Shown here piece by piece: positions 48,171-61,900 of a stretch of DNA of 64,000 nucleotides; within the stretch, counting starts at the first letter, position 1; each line of letters opens with the position of its first letter. Under the pieces are notes generated by a model that saw nothing but the letters and a program-made list of their open reading frames with translations, did not search any database and was not told where the DNA came from. This stretch comes from Loxodes magnus (Eukaryota; Ciliophora; Karyorelictea; Loxodida; Loxodidae): assembly GCA_946699065.1 (NCBI GenBank), contig CAMPDV010001798.1, positions 1 through 64,000 on the forward strand. The letters are read 5' to 3'. Position numbers and translations under genes: made by a program.

Positions 48171-51063
48171 TGATATTTATTTTGATATTTATACTAATAG
48201 TAAAAAGTATTAGATGCCTATATGAAGGATAATATTTTGAAAAACTGAAATAAGATCCCTTATACTTGCATAATTAGAATTAAATTGATACTAATTATCT
48301 TATTTTTAATAATCCAGATTATTTCTTTATTCTCAACTTTTTTATCTTAAAAAGACAGAAAAATAAAAATGTAAACTAAAATAAATTTAAGCTAAGAATA
48401 AGACTTAAAGAACTTACAAAGTAATTGAATCTAAAAAGCTTTACGTTTTAAGTTTTTTGCAAGATTAAGTGTTTAAGGTATGTTTAAAGCATGTTTAAGA
48501 TATTTAAAGAGTATATTTAAGGTATGCTTAAATTATGTTTAAGATATGTTTAAGATATGTTTAAGATATGTTTAAGGTATGTTTAAGAGTTTTAGAATTA
48601 TTTAAAATAAAAAAATATAAAAATAGAATTTTTAATAATAAAATTGAAAAAATAAAAGTAAAAAATTAATTATTATATTTTAACAAAATTAAAATATGAT
48701 AAACATTTAATTAAAATATTAAGTTTATTAAAAAATTTTATTTACTTAAAAATTAAAAAAACACACCCAACATAAAAAACTATGACTCAGAAATTATAAG
48801 ATTAAATAAACATAAATAATTAGAATTACTAAAAATATTATAAAAATAATTAAAATAAAAAAAGAAATTAAAATTAAATTTATAGTGGATTAAATTGCTT
48901 GTAATAAAAAGAAAATTAGTAAAAGTCAAATAATTATTTATAAAAATGAGAAAATATAATAAAAAAATGGCGGACTTAAAGGAATTTTTTCCTATTCTTA
49001 GGAGCCCGGTATGTAGCAAAATTACAAGGAAAATAAATATCCAGAAAGTGACTCAAACACAAACATCACAAGAGAAATCTTGAAAGTCCGTACCTAAGAG
49101 GTTTCAGAGTTTAATCCTTCCGGTCAGATGTGTATGTAGCAGTTTATTAAAGTAGCGCTAAACCTTCCGGAAGTGATTAAGAAGCTACCGATAAAGAACT
49201 CGAAGCTATCGGAACAGATTCAACATGGACTTCTCTTTAGACCTCAGAAGGGATAATCAGGAGTAGCTCGATACATTATGGAAATACTAGTCAGAACAGT
49301 TTAGCTAAACGAACTTCAAAGTACAAAAGATTTAGGACTAAAATGAATAGATTTAAAACTACTTACAAAGCTAAAAGAAACTCCAAAGTTAAAAAAGCTA
49401 ATCCAATCAACGAAAATTAATAGATATAATAGAAATTAAAGAAAAAGGGTCACAGAAAATTTATCCCTGAGGAAAAAGAATAAATAAAATGCTATTACTG
49501 CAATAGCGAAAGACACTTGCATCTGAACTTGTCTGAAATTCCGAAATTTTTAAAGATAATATTGAATCTAATAACAAAAGAAGAGGAAACAATTTTATTG
49601 TAGCAAGAATGAATATATTTACAGAAAACCTACGATTACAAAAGTAATTGGACCAAAGAGAAGACAATAAGACCTTTGCAATCAAGAAATTTTAAACTTT
49701 CAAACTTATTTTAAACGGCAGTGATTTACTGCTTTTGGACAATTTTAAATTAAAATTAATTTAGAGAGCGCGGAGCACTTCGATAGTGCGCAACTCTTTT
49801 CAATATTGATAAAAATGAATACTACTTGAGATTTTCAGGTCAATTACATATTGCATCGTAGAGTAAAACATAAGTAGAGGGAGACAAAAATCTATTATAG
49901 GTGTTATGCAACCTCTGATGAAAAATACCTCGAAAGAAAAAACACCTTGAGTCAAGTTATTGAAAGGAATAGCACCATTACCGAGGACTAATAGCATGTT
50001 TCCAAAAACCCAATCGACAGTAGATTATGTGTACTACCTTTCTCCATTCTATGATGAAGATGTCCCTTTCCTCTTCACCCTCAAATTTAGTATGACTTCC
50101 AAATTTAATTATATATAATAAAAATGAGGAAAAAGAAAGAATTGAAAAATTGTTTATTTAGAAAATAGATAGATTGATAAATATAATTAATGATTAAAAA
50201 GATGGCAGGAGCTTAGGCTGATCGTCTGATCAAACTTTTTAGCTTTATGAATAAGGTCAAACTCCGATCCAGTCAATGAGAATGTCTTTGGTTAGAGTAA
50301 ATTCCTACATGCGAATAAAAAATTTTGGCTATCACCTCTTGCGAAGACTTGAAGTCTGTTGGCTCATAGTTATGGAACTCCTTACCAAAGTTTATTGGAT
50401 TAAGCAAAAGGATATCCATATCATGTGCCTAAAGAGAGTGCTATGTATTGTTGATCTGAAAGAAGTTTTCATTCACTAGATACATATTAAGTTAATCTAA
50501 TTAAAATTGATATTTAAACGTTTGCTTGGATGATTTTCAAAATCTTTCCTGATATCTCCCGTGTTGCTTTTTATATAAAAAATAAACTTAAGAGTTCTAT
50601 GCTTTCACTCATTGTTTTGCATGCAAATCTTGAAATCTCCCGTTCTTCTATCTGTACTTATCTTATTTTTTCTTGTAAATTTATTTAGAATAGCACATAA
50701 TTATTTTTCTATCTTTTTAATTTCATTATCTGCTATGTCTTGTTTTTTCTTGTTTCTATCTTTGTTATTTCCAGCATATTTGAAGTTAATAAATTACTTA
50801 CATCTTCTTCATAATTTTTTGTAATTAAAATAATAGTTTTTCTTATTTATTCTTTTTGAATTTGATGATTTTATTTTCCTTTAATATCATCATATGGCTT
50901 CTTTTTTCTTTATGATCATTTTAATGTTGCATTTTAATTTTCTATTATGTCCTTTAAATTCAACGAATTTGTATTCTTAAATTATGGAATTTTGGTACAA
51001 GATAGTTGCTTCTATTACTACCAAATACTGACCTTTTTTTCTATTTTTGGGATTTAAACTCAC
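48171..51063. repeat. tandem unit 3
   Basis: Full unit with the ORF1 pseudogene at ~49,010-49,705. The variable site (49,981-50,020) has a unique 30-nt allele missing both an inner and a right-hand block relative to unit 2. Confidence 0.95.
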
Positions 51064-53957
51064 TGATATTTATTTTGATATTTATACTAATAGTAAAAAG
51101 TATTAGATGCCTATATGAAGGATAATATTTTGAAAAACTGAAATAAGATCCCTTATACTTGCATAATTAGAATTAAATTGATACTAATTATCTTATTTTT
51201 AATAATCCAGATTATTTCTTTATTCTCAACTTTTTTATCTTAAAAAGACAGAAAAATAAAAATGTAAACTAAAATAAATTTAAGCTAAGAATAAGACTTA
51301 AAGAACTTACAAAGTAATTGAATCTAAAAAGCTTTACGTTTTAAGTTTTTTGCAAGATTAAGTGTTTAAGGTATGTTTAAAGCATGTTTAAGATATTTAA
51401 AGAGTATATTTAAGGTATGCTTAAATTATGTTTAAGATATGTTTAAGATATGTTTAAGATATGTTTAAGGTATGTTTAAGAGTTTTAGAATTATTTAAAA
51501 TAAAAAAATATAAAAATAGAATTTTTAATAATAAAATTGAAAAAATAAAAGTAAAAAATTAATTATTATATTTTAACAAAATTAAAATATGATAAACATT
51601 TAATTAAAATATTAAGTTTATTAAAAAATTTTATTTACTTAAAAATTAAAAAAACACACCCAACATAAAAAACTATGACTCAGAAATTATAAGATTAAAT
51701 AAACATAAATAATTAGAATTACTAAAAATATTATAAAAATAATTAAAATAAAAAAAGAAATTAAAATTAAATTTATAGTGGATTAAATTGCTTGTAATAA
51801 AAAGAAAATTAGTAAAAGTCAAATAATTATTTATAAAAATGAGAAAATATAATAAAAAAATGGCGGACTTAAAGGAATTTTTTCCTATTCTTAGGAGCCC
51901 GGTATGTAGCAAAATTACAAGGAAAATAAATATCCAGAAAGTGACTCAAACACAAACATCACAAGAGAAATCTTGAAAGTCCGTACCTAAGAGGTTTCAG
52001 AGTTTAATCCTTCCGGTCAGATGTGTATGTAGCAGTTTATTAAAGTAGCGCTAAACCTTCCGGAAGTGATTAAGAAGCTACCGATAAAGAACTCGAAGCT
52101 ATCGGAACAGATTCAACATGGACTTCTCTTTAGACCTCAGAAGGGATAATCAGGAGTAGCTCGATACATTATGGAAATACTAGTCAGAACAGTTTAGCTA
52201 AACGAACTTCAAAGTACAAAAGATTTAGGACTAAAATGAATAGATTTAAAACTACTTACAAAGCTAAAAGAAACTCCAAAGTTAAAAAAGCTAATCCAAT
52301 CAACGAAAATTAATAGATATAATAGAAATTAAAGAAAAAGGGTCACAGAAAATTTATCCCTGAGGAAAAAGAATAAATAAAATGCTATTACTGCAATAGC
52401 GAAAGACACTTGCATCTGAACTTGTCTGAAATTCCGAAATTTTTAAAGATAATATTGAATCTAATAACAAAAGAAGAGGAAACAATTTTATTGTAGCAAG
52501 AATGAATATATTTACAGAAAACCTACGATTACAAAAGTAATTGGACCAAAGAGAAGACAATAAGACCTTTGCAATCAAGAAATTTTAAACTTTCAAACTT
52601 ATTTTAAACGGCAGTGATTTACTGCTTTTGGACAATTTTAAATTAAAATTAATTTAGAGAGCGCGGAGCACTTCGATAGTGCGCAACTCTTTTCAATATT
52701 GATAAAAATGAATACTACTTGAGATTTTCAGGTCAATTACATATTGCATCGTAGAGTAAAACATAAGTAGAGGGAGACAAAAATCTATTATAGGTGTTAT
52801 GCAACCTCTGATGAAAAATACCTCGAAAGAAAAAACACCTTGAGTCAAGTTATTGAAAGGAATAGCACCATTACCGAGGACTAATAATCCAAAAACCCAA
52901 TCAGAGGAAGACAGTAGATTATGTGTACTACCTTTCTCCATTCTATGATGAAGATGTCCCTTTCCTCTTCACCCTCAAATTTAGTATGACTTCCAAATTT
53001 AATTATATATAATAAAAATGAGGAAAAAGAAAGAATTGAAAAATTGTTTATTTAGAAAATAGATAGATTGATAAATATAATTAATGATTAAAAAGATGGC
53101 AGGAGCTTAGGCTGATCGTCTGATCAAACTTTTTAGCTTTATGAATAAGGTCAAACTCCGATCCAGTCAATGAGAATGTCTTTGGTTAGAGTAAATTCCT
53201 ACATGCGAATAAAAAATTTTGGCTATCACCTCTTGCGAAGACTTGAAGTCTGTTGGCTCATAGTTATGGAACTCCTTACCAAAGTTTATTGGATTAAGCA
53301 AAAGGATATCCATATCATGTGCCTAAAGAGAGTGCTATGTATTGTTGATCTGAAAGAAGTTTTCATTCACTAGATACATATTAAGTTAATCTAATTAAAA
53401 TTGATATTTAAACGTTTGCTTGGATGATTTTCAAAATCTTTCCTGATATCTCCCGTGTTGCTTTTTATATAAAAAATAAACTTAAGAGTTCTATGCTTTC
53501 ACTCATTGTTTTGCATGCAAATCTTGAAATCTCCCGTTCTTCTATCTGTACTTATCTTATTTTTTCTTGTAAATTTATTTAGAATAGCACATAATTATTT
53601 TTCTATCTTTTTAATTTCATTATCTGCTATGTCTTGTTTTTTCTTGTTTCTATCTTTGTTATTTCCAGCATATTTGAAGTTAATAAATTACTTACATCTT
53701 CTTCATAATTTTTTGTAATTAAAATAATAGTTTTTCTTATTTATTCTTTTTGAATTTGATGATTTTATTTTCCTTTAATATCATCATATGGCTTCTTTTT
53801 TCTTTATGATCATTTTAATGTTGCATTTTAATTTTCTATTATGTCCTTTAAATTCAACGAATTTGTATTGTTAAATTATGGAATTTTGGTACAAGATAGT
53901 TGCTTCTATTACTACCAAATACTGACCTTTTTTTCTATTTTTGGGATTTAAACTCAC
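51064..53957. repeat. tandem unit 4
   Basis: Full unit with the ORF1 pseudogene at ~51,903-52,600. The variable site (52,872-52,918) has a unique 31-nt allele that keeps the right-hand block but lacks part of the left one. Confidence 0.95.
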
Positions 53958-56853
53958 TGATATTTATTTTGATATTTATACTAATAGTAAAAAGTATTAG
54001 ATGCCTATATGAAGGATAATATTTTGAAAAACTGAAATAAGATCCCTTATACTTGCATAATTAGAATTAAATTGATACTAATTATCTTATTTTTAATAAT
54101 CCAGATTATTTCTTTATTCTCAACTTTTTTATCTTAAAAAGACAGAAAAATAAAAATGTAAACTAAAATAAATTTAAGCTAAGAATAAGACTTAAAGAAC
54201 TTACAAAGTAATTGAATCTAAAAAGCTTTACGTTTTAAGTTTTTTGCAAGATTAAGTGTTTAAGGTATGTTTAAAGCATGTTTAAGATATTTAAAGAGTA
54301 TATTTAAGGTATGCTTAAATTATGTTTAAGATATGTTTAAGATATGTTTAAGATATGTTTAAGGTATGTTTAAGAGTTTTAGAATTATTTAAAATAAAAA
54401 AATATAAAAATAGAATTTTTAATAATAAAATTGAAAAAATAAAAGTAAAAAATTAATTATTATATTTTAACAAAATTAAAATATGATAAACATTTAATTA
54501 AAATATTAAGTTTATTAAAAAATTTTATTTACTTAAAAATTAAAAAAACACACCCAACATAAAAAACTATGACTCAGAAATTATAAGATTAAATAAACAT
54601 AAATAATTAGAATTACTAAAAATATTATAAAAATAATTAAAATAAAAAAAGAAATTAAAATTAAATTTATAGTGGATTAAATTGCTTGTAATAAAAAGAA
54701 AATTAGTAAAAGTCAAATAATTATTTATAAAAATGAGAAAATATAATAAAAAAATGGCGGACTTAAAGGAATTTTTTCCTATTCTTAGGAGCCCGGTATG
54801 TAGCAAAATTACAAGGAAAATAAATATCCAGAAAGTGACTCAAACACAAACATCACAAGAGAAATCTTGAAAGTCCGTACCTAAGAGGTTTCAGAGTTTA
54901 ATCCTTCCGGTCAGATGTGTATGTAGCAGTTTATTAAAGTAGCGCTAAACCTTCCGGAAGTGATTAAGAAGCTACCGATAAAGAACTCGAAGCTATCGGA
55001 ACAGATTCAACATGGACTTCTCTTTAGACCTCAGAAGGGATAATCAGGAGTAGCTCGATACATTATGGAAATACTAGTCAGAACAGTTTAGCTAAACGAA
55101 CTTCAAAGTACAAAAGATTTAGGACTAAAATGAATAGATTTAAAACTACTTACAAAGCTAAAAGAAACTCCAAAGTTAAAAAAGCTAATCCAATCAACGA
55201 AAATTAATAGATATAATAGAAATTAAAGAAAAAGGGTCACAGAAAATTTATCCCTGAGGAAAAAGAATAAATAAAATGCTATTACTGCAATAGCGAAAGA
55301 CACTTGCATCTGAACTTGTCTGAAATTCCGAAATTTTTAAAGATAATATTGAATCTAATAACAAAAGAAGAGGAAACAATTTTATTGTAGCAAGAATGAA
55401 TATATTTACAGAAAACCTACGATTACAAAAGTAATTGGACCAAAGAGAAGACAATAAGACCTTTGCAATCAAGAAATTTTAAACTTTCAAACTTATTTTA
55501 AACGGCAGTGATTTACTGCTTTTGGACAATTTTAAATTAAAATTAATTTAGAGAGCGCGGAGCACTTCGATAGTGCGCAACTCTTTTCAATATTGATAAA
55601 AATGAATACTACTTGAGATCTTCAGGTCAATTACATATTGCATCGTAGAGTAAAACATAAGTAGAGGGAGACAAAAATCTATTATAGGTGTTATGCAACC
55701 TCTGATGAAAAATACCTCGAAAGAAAAAACACCTTGAGTCAAGTTATTGAAAGGAATAGCACCATTACCGAGGACATGTTTCCAAAGTCCAACCCAATCA
55801 GAGGAAGACAACAGTAGATTATGTGTACTACCTTTCTCCATTCTATGATGAAGATGTCCCTTTCCTCTTCACCCTCAAATTTAGTATGACTTCCAAATTT
55901 AATTATATATAATAAAAATGAGGAAAAAGAAAGAATTGAAAAATTGTTTATTTAGAAAATAGATAGATTGATAAATATAATTAATGATTAAAAAGATGGC
56001 AGGAGCTTAGGCTGATCGTCTGATCAAACTTTTTAGCTTTATGAATAAGGTCAAACTCCGATCCAGTCAATGAGAATGTCTTTGGTTAGAGTAAATTCCT
56101 ACATGCGAATAAAAAATTTTGGCTATCACCTCTTGCGAAGACTTGAAGTCTGTTGGCTCATAGTTATGGAACTCCTTACCAAAGTTTATTGGATTAAGCA
56201 AAAGGATATCCATATCATGTGCCTAAAGAGAGTGCTATGTATTGTTGATCTGAAAGAAGTTTTCATTCACTAGATATTAAGTTAATCTAATTAAAATTGA
56301 TATTTAAACGTTTGCTTGGATGATTTTCAAAATCTTTCCTGATATCTCCCGTGTTGCTTTTTATATAAAAAATAAACTTAAGAGTTCTATGCTTTCACTC
56401 ATTGTTTTGCATGCAAATCTTGAAATCTCCCGTTCTTCTATCTGTACTTATCTTATTTTTTCTTGTAAATTTATTTAGAATAGCACATAATTATTTTTCT
56501 ATCTTTTTAATTTCATTATCTGCTATGTCTTCTTTTTTCTTGTTTCTATCTTTGTTATTTCCAGCATATTTGAAGTTAATAAATTACTTACATCTTCTTC
56601 ATAATTTTTTGTAATTAAAATAATAGTTTTTCTTATTTATTCTTTTTGAATTTGATGATTTTATTTTCCTTTAATATCATCATATGGCTTCTTTTTTCTT
56701 TATGATCATTTTAATGTTGCATTTTAATTTTCTATTATGTCCTTTAAATTCAACGAATTTGTATTGTTAAATTATGGAATTTTGGTACAAGATAGTTGCT
56801 TCTATTACTACCAAATACTGACCTTTTTTTCTATTTTTGGGATTTAAACTCAC
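53958..56853. repeat. tandem unit 5
   Basis: Full unit with the ORF1 pseudogene at ~54,797-55,490. The variable site (55,768-55,815) has a unique 37-nt allele lacking only the left 9 nt of the longest allele. Confidence 0.95.
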
Positions 56854-58814
56854 TGATATTTATTTTGATATTTATACTAATAGTAAAAAGTATTAGATGC
56901 CTATATGAAGGATAATATTTTGAAAAACTGAAATAAGATCCCTTATACTTGCATAATTAGAATTAAATTGATACTAATTATCTTATTTTTAATAATCCAG
57001 ATTATTTCTTTATTCTCAACTTTTTTATCTTAAAAAGACAGAAAAATAAAAATGTAAACTAAAATAAATTTAAGCTAAGAATAAGACTTAAAGAACTTAC
57101 AAAGTAATTGAATCTAAAAAGCTTTACGTTTTAAGTTTTTTGCAAGATTAAGTGTTTAAGGTATGTTTAAAGCATGTTTAAGATATTTAAAGAGTATATT
57201 TAAGGTATGCTTAAATTATGTTTAAGATATGTTTAAGATATGTTTAAGATATGTTTAAGGTATGTTTAAGAGTTTTAGAATTATTTAAAATAAAAAAATA
57301 TAAAAATAGAATTTTTAATAATAAAATTGAAAAAATAAAAGTAAAAAATTAATTATTATATTTTAACAAAATTAAAATATGATAAACATTTAATTAAAAT
57401 ATTAAGTTTATTAAAAAATTTTATTTACTTAAAAATTAAAAAAACACACCCAACATAAAAAACTATGACTCAGAAATTATAAGATTAAATAAACATAAAT
57501 AATTAGAATTACTAAAAATATTATAAAAATAATTAAAATAAAAAAAGAAATTAAAATTAAATTTATAGTGGATTAAATTGCTTGTAATAAAAAGAAAATT
57601 AGTAAAAGTCAAATAATTATTTATAAAAATGAGAAAATATAATAAAAAAATGGCGGACTTAAAGGAATTTTTTCCTATTCTTAGGAGCCCGGTATGTAGC
57701 AAAATTACAAGGAAAATAAATATCCAGAAAGTTACTCAAACACCAACATCACAAGAGAAATCTTGAAAGTCCGTACCTAAGAGGTTTCAGAGTTTAATCC
57801 TTCCGGTCAGATGTGTATGTAGCAGTTTATTAAAGTAGCGCTAAACCTTCCGGAAGTGATTAAGAAGCTACCGATAAAGAACTCGAAGCTATCGGAACAG
57901 ATTCAACATGGACTTCTCTTTAGACCTCAGAAGGGATAATCAGGAGTAGCTAGATACATTATGGAAATACTAGTCAGAACAATTTAGCTAAACGAACTTC
58001 CAAGTACAAAAGATTTAGGACTAAAATGAATAGATTTAAAACTACTTACAAAGCTAAAAGAAACTCCAAAGTTAAAAAAGCTAATCCAATCAACGAAAAT
58101 TAATAGATATAATAGAAATTAAAGAAAAAGGGTCACAGAAAATTTATCCCTGAGGAAAAAGAATAAATAAAATGCTATTACTGCAATAGCGAAAGACACT
58201 TGCATCTGAACTTGTCTGAAATTCCGAAATTTTTAAAGATAATATTGAATCTAATAACAAAAGAAGAGGAAACAATTTTATTGTAGCAAGAATGAATATA
58301 TTTACAGAAAACCTACGATTACAAAAGTAATTGGACCAAAGAGAAGACAATAAGACCTTTGCAATCAAGAAATTTTAAACTTTCAAACTTATTTTAAACG
58401 GCAGTGATTTACTGCTTTTGGACAATTTTAAATTAAAATTAATTTAGAGAGCGCGGAGCACTTCGATAGTGCGCAACTCTTTTCAATATCGATAAAAATG
58501 AATACTACTTGAGATCTTCAGGTCAATTACATATTGCATCGTAGAGTAAAACATAAGTAGAGGGAGACAAAAATCTATTATAGGTGTTATGCAACCTCTG
58601 ATGAAAAATACCTCGAAAGAAAAAACACCTTGAGTCAAGTTATTGAAAGGAATAGCACCATTACCGAGGACTAATAAACCATGTTTCCAAAGTCCAACCC
58701 AATCAGAGGAAGACAACAGTAGATTATGTGTACTACCTTTCTCCATTCTATGATGAAGATGTCCCTTTCCTCTTCACCCTCAAATTTAGTATGACTTCCA
58801 AATTTAATTATATA
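56854..58814. repeat. tandem unit 6, truncated
   Basis: It has 1,961 bp of the unit, with the ORF1 pseudogene at ~57,693-58,390 and the longest 46-nt allele at 58,662-58,722. Identity stops after AATTTAATTATATA at 58,814. The next bases belong to the tail of the minus-strand LINE, so the unit was probably cut by that insertion or by a deletion next to it. Confidence 0.93.
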
Positions 58815-58815
58815 C

Positions 58816-58836
58816 AAATTGATTAATTAATTAATT
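58816..58836. repeat. TTAA tail of minus-strand LINE
   Basis: Four to five TTAA units lie at the junction between tandem unit 6 and the LINE sequence. Non-LTR elements often end in such short tandem tails, and this position fits the 3' end of the minus-strand LINE. Confidence 0.6.
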
Positions 58837-58837
58837 A

Positions 58838-58905
58838 ACGTGGCGCTACCTTAATTGGTTAACGCGAGTCACTGATTTAAATTTCAGTAAAGATTTATAT
58901 TCCCT
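58838..58905 (+). other. weak tRNA-like segment at LINE 3' end
   Basis: GTGGCGCTACCTTAATTGGT, followed by TAACGCGAG and an ACTGA/TCAGT stem, resembles a tRNA D-arm plus anticodon arm (A-box like). The anticodon loop is one base too long and the B-box is poor, so I do not call a tRNA. It may be a tRNA-derived tail that recruits the element's RT. Confidence 0.3.
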
Positions 58906-58909
58906 TCTT

Positions 58910-61900
58910 GCTTTGTTATGTTTTCTTCATTTGCTTCCGCTTGTTCAATTTCTTCTTCCTCGAATCTCATCACTTCTTGACTTGATCATTATGAATCTAT
59001 TTCCATTATTAAATCCTCTTACGACAGTGCTGTTCTGTATTTCAGTTATTCTTTTATTAACTTTCTTTGCTACCTTTCTCAGGCTATGCTGTCTGTCAAT
59101 CTTTTCTTGTTACATCTAATATTCGCCTCAATATTGCTTAAAATTTATTAGCTTCTCTTAACTTAACTTTTATTTTTTCACTCTTGTTAGTTCGTTATAT
59201 ATTCATGTGTGTTCATTTGATCCGGCTCTATAATATTTTCCTATTATTTTTTATTATGGAAGAGTTTATTCTATTTAGCCTTATCTTCTCTTAATCAATA
59301 TTCCTTTTATAAAATCTTTTGTTCTTAAGTCTATTTGATTTCTAAAAATTTCTTTTATCGAACGTAATCATTATTCGAATTTGTGATTTTCTCATATTAT
59401 TTCTTTTAGTTAGAGTTATGGAAGAAATACTATTTCTCAACTGTTTTCTCTGTATAGCTTGTTTATTTATTCCTAAAATTAACTTCTTTCTTCTTTGTAT
59501 TATTCACATATCTCAATGATATGTATTTCATTTTCTTCATACATTTAACAATATCTGTATATGGCGTTTTCAATAAGATGTCTCTCCTTAAATTTTTTAG
59601 CTGATCCATCACATTTTGTGCGTATTCTAAATAAATAGCAAATTTCTTATTTTCTGCGCTTATTATATTTGAGATAATTCGGTGGTCCTCAGATATAGCT
59701 TTCCATCCATTTATTACAGTAGCTAAAGCATGTAATCATATTATTCGTTCTTTCTAACGCTTTTATTCAGTTATGGAATCTTATTTATTATCAGACTATA
59801 TCTTTTATCTTTTTATCTTCTCAGTTATCTTATGTAAGAATTTGATTGTTCAATTATATAGTCTCCATTACTTTTTATGAATATATTTCAAATATAAAAT
59901 TGCTCTTTTAGCTAATTAACACATCCATCCATCTAAAGTAACGTTTTAGATAAGTAGTAACTGTCTCCTAAATAATAGCATACGCTTCCATAGGTAAAAT
60001 TGTAGTTTTGTATAGTACAGTTCATATTCTAGTATTTCATTCTATACGAAAAACGGTGCATATATTAGGGCCCTTAGCGTTCTACTCTGTATGATTTCTA
60101 GTTTATTGAGTATTTCGTATCCTATTATCTCTTTAATAAAAGGAATACATTCGCTTCCGTAACCAAATATTTGATTCATGTACGTTTTTTATATCGTTGA
60201 CGCGTTATAGGGCGTAATACCTTTTTGTATTGTCAGTTTATTCAGAATTCAGACTTAAGATTTTTGACATTCCATTAGTCGTAATTCTAGGTGCACTTGA
60301 TATGATATATTTTCTTGTATTCAATGTTCTAGATACTTAAATTGTTTTACTCTTTCTATTAAAATTTCATTTATTTTTATTATTTGTTTATTCTACATTA
60401 GATTCCCATTTCACAACATTCATTTTGCTTTATCTGCGATTTACATGTTGAATTACTCTGACCATTACAAATGGATTTCATTCATTTCTTACAACTGATC
60501 TATGCTGACCATCATTACTATGTCGTCTACATATGCCAACGCTCCTACATATCTTTTATCATTTCAGAAGTCATTTTCTATATTTATAGTTATTCCTACT
60601 CTCTTTTGTCTTAACTCGCGTAATAATCTGTTTACTACAATTTTAAACATCCTTGGAGAACACGAACTTCCTTGTTTTACTCCTTTTTCTGTTGCAAATC
60701 TCTCTGATAGTAGATCATTTATTTTTAATCTTATATCTTCTTCTTTGTATATATCAGCCATGAGTTTTATTAATTATTCCGTTACTTAAATATCATTTAA
60801 GGCTTTTCATATGTCTTCTCTTACAACAGAATCAAAGAATTTCTTAATGTCGATGAAAATTACTATAGTTTTTAAATTATTTACATGGAGCCAGTCTTAT
60901 GCAGTTCTTAAGTTAAAAATTTATTACGAGCAGGATTTACCTCATTTAAAGCCATATTATAGTTCGTCATCACACCTTATATGGTATGGGCTTAATTGTT
61001 CAAATAATCATATATCTATTATTTTTAGCATATGATTTAGTAGCAATATAGGCCTATAATTTAGAGGCTCTTCTATCTTTCCTTTTTTTATGAATAAGCG
61101 TGATATAACTTTCTTTAATTTTTCTAGGTATGACTCCAGCCTATACTATTCTTTAAACCAGTAAGCTGTCATTTTTATTAGGTTTTCTCTCCAGCTTTTA
61201 TTGCTCCTACTTGAATTTTATCTGGTCCTGCAGCTTTTCATTAAGGTAGTTTTCCTATAATACTTTCAAAGTCTTCCTCTTTCACCTCTATCTTGTTTCT
61301 GTTCTTAAACATTTCTGGTAGTTTATTATTCCCATTTCTGTATAGCACTTATCAACTCTCTTTGAATCTTCCCATATCTTATTTATCAATTAAAGCTCAT
61401 GATTTGTCATTTCTTTATTTTAATTATCTTTTTAGACCTTTTCATGTTTCGTTTGCATTTCCTTGATTGCTTTTATCTTAATATATATTGAATTAGTTTC
61501 GTCTATCTTTTTTTCCTGTCTTCTAAATTTCTTATTTGCTTCCTCTCTCAATTTAATTTCATGATTGAGCTGTTAATGTCCTTGTTTAGTTAGGATTTTG
61601 ACTTTTAGCCTATTTTTAGAATTCTTTCTTGAGTTTTTGTTTCCTCTGTGTATTAATATATCCTTCTTTAGTTAGTTATGAGACGTGTTTTTAGAGCTCC
61701 TTCGTTGATCAGTTTTTATCATTTATCATAGCATTCATCATTGTTCAAGTTACCTAGTTCCTCAAGATCTATATTTTCTACCCATTATTTGAATTTATCT
61801 TGAAATTTTTCTTGCTTTAACTTTTGAAAAAATATTTTTTTTATTAGAAGTTATTTATTTATTAGTCTCTAATTTTTATTGAGATTTTACCTGGTTGATG

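Larger units (their letters stand above)
42392..58814. repeat. 2.9-kb tandem array, five full units and one partial
   Basis: Head-to-tail units begin at 42,392, 45,266, 48,171, 51,064, 53,958 and 56,854 (periods 2,874, 2,905, 2,893, 2,894 and 2,896 bp). The last is cut at 58,814. Units are nearly identical apart from a few single-base changes and a length-variable site. Each unit holds, in order, an AT-rich part, a 10-bp minisatellite, an ORF1 zinc-knuckle pseudogene, a GC-rich hairpin, a coding-like segment, and a copy of the first ~45 codons of the neighbouring ORF2. The short predicted frames of 64-87 codons in the array are copies of the same shadows. Confidence 0.97.

Noticed and set aside
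43001..57702. Repeated minus-strand frames of 74-87 codons in each 2.9-kb unit
   Set aside because: They oppose the ORF1 pseudogene, are hydrophobic shadows of AT-rich DNA, and gain no support from domains.
58838..58905. Functional tRNA gene
   Set aside because: The anticodon loop has the wrong size and there is no proper T-arm or acceptor pairing.
60502..61035. Plus-strand frames of 95 and 74 codons
   Set aside because: They lie opposite the reverse transcriptase catalytic region on the minus strand.
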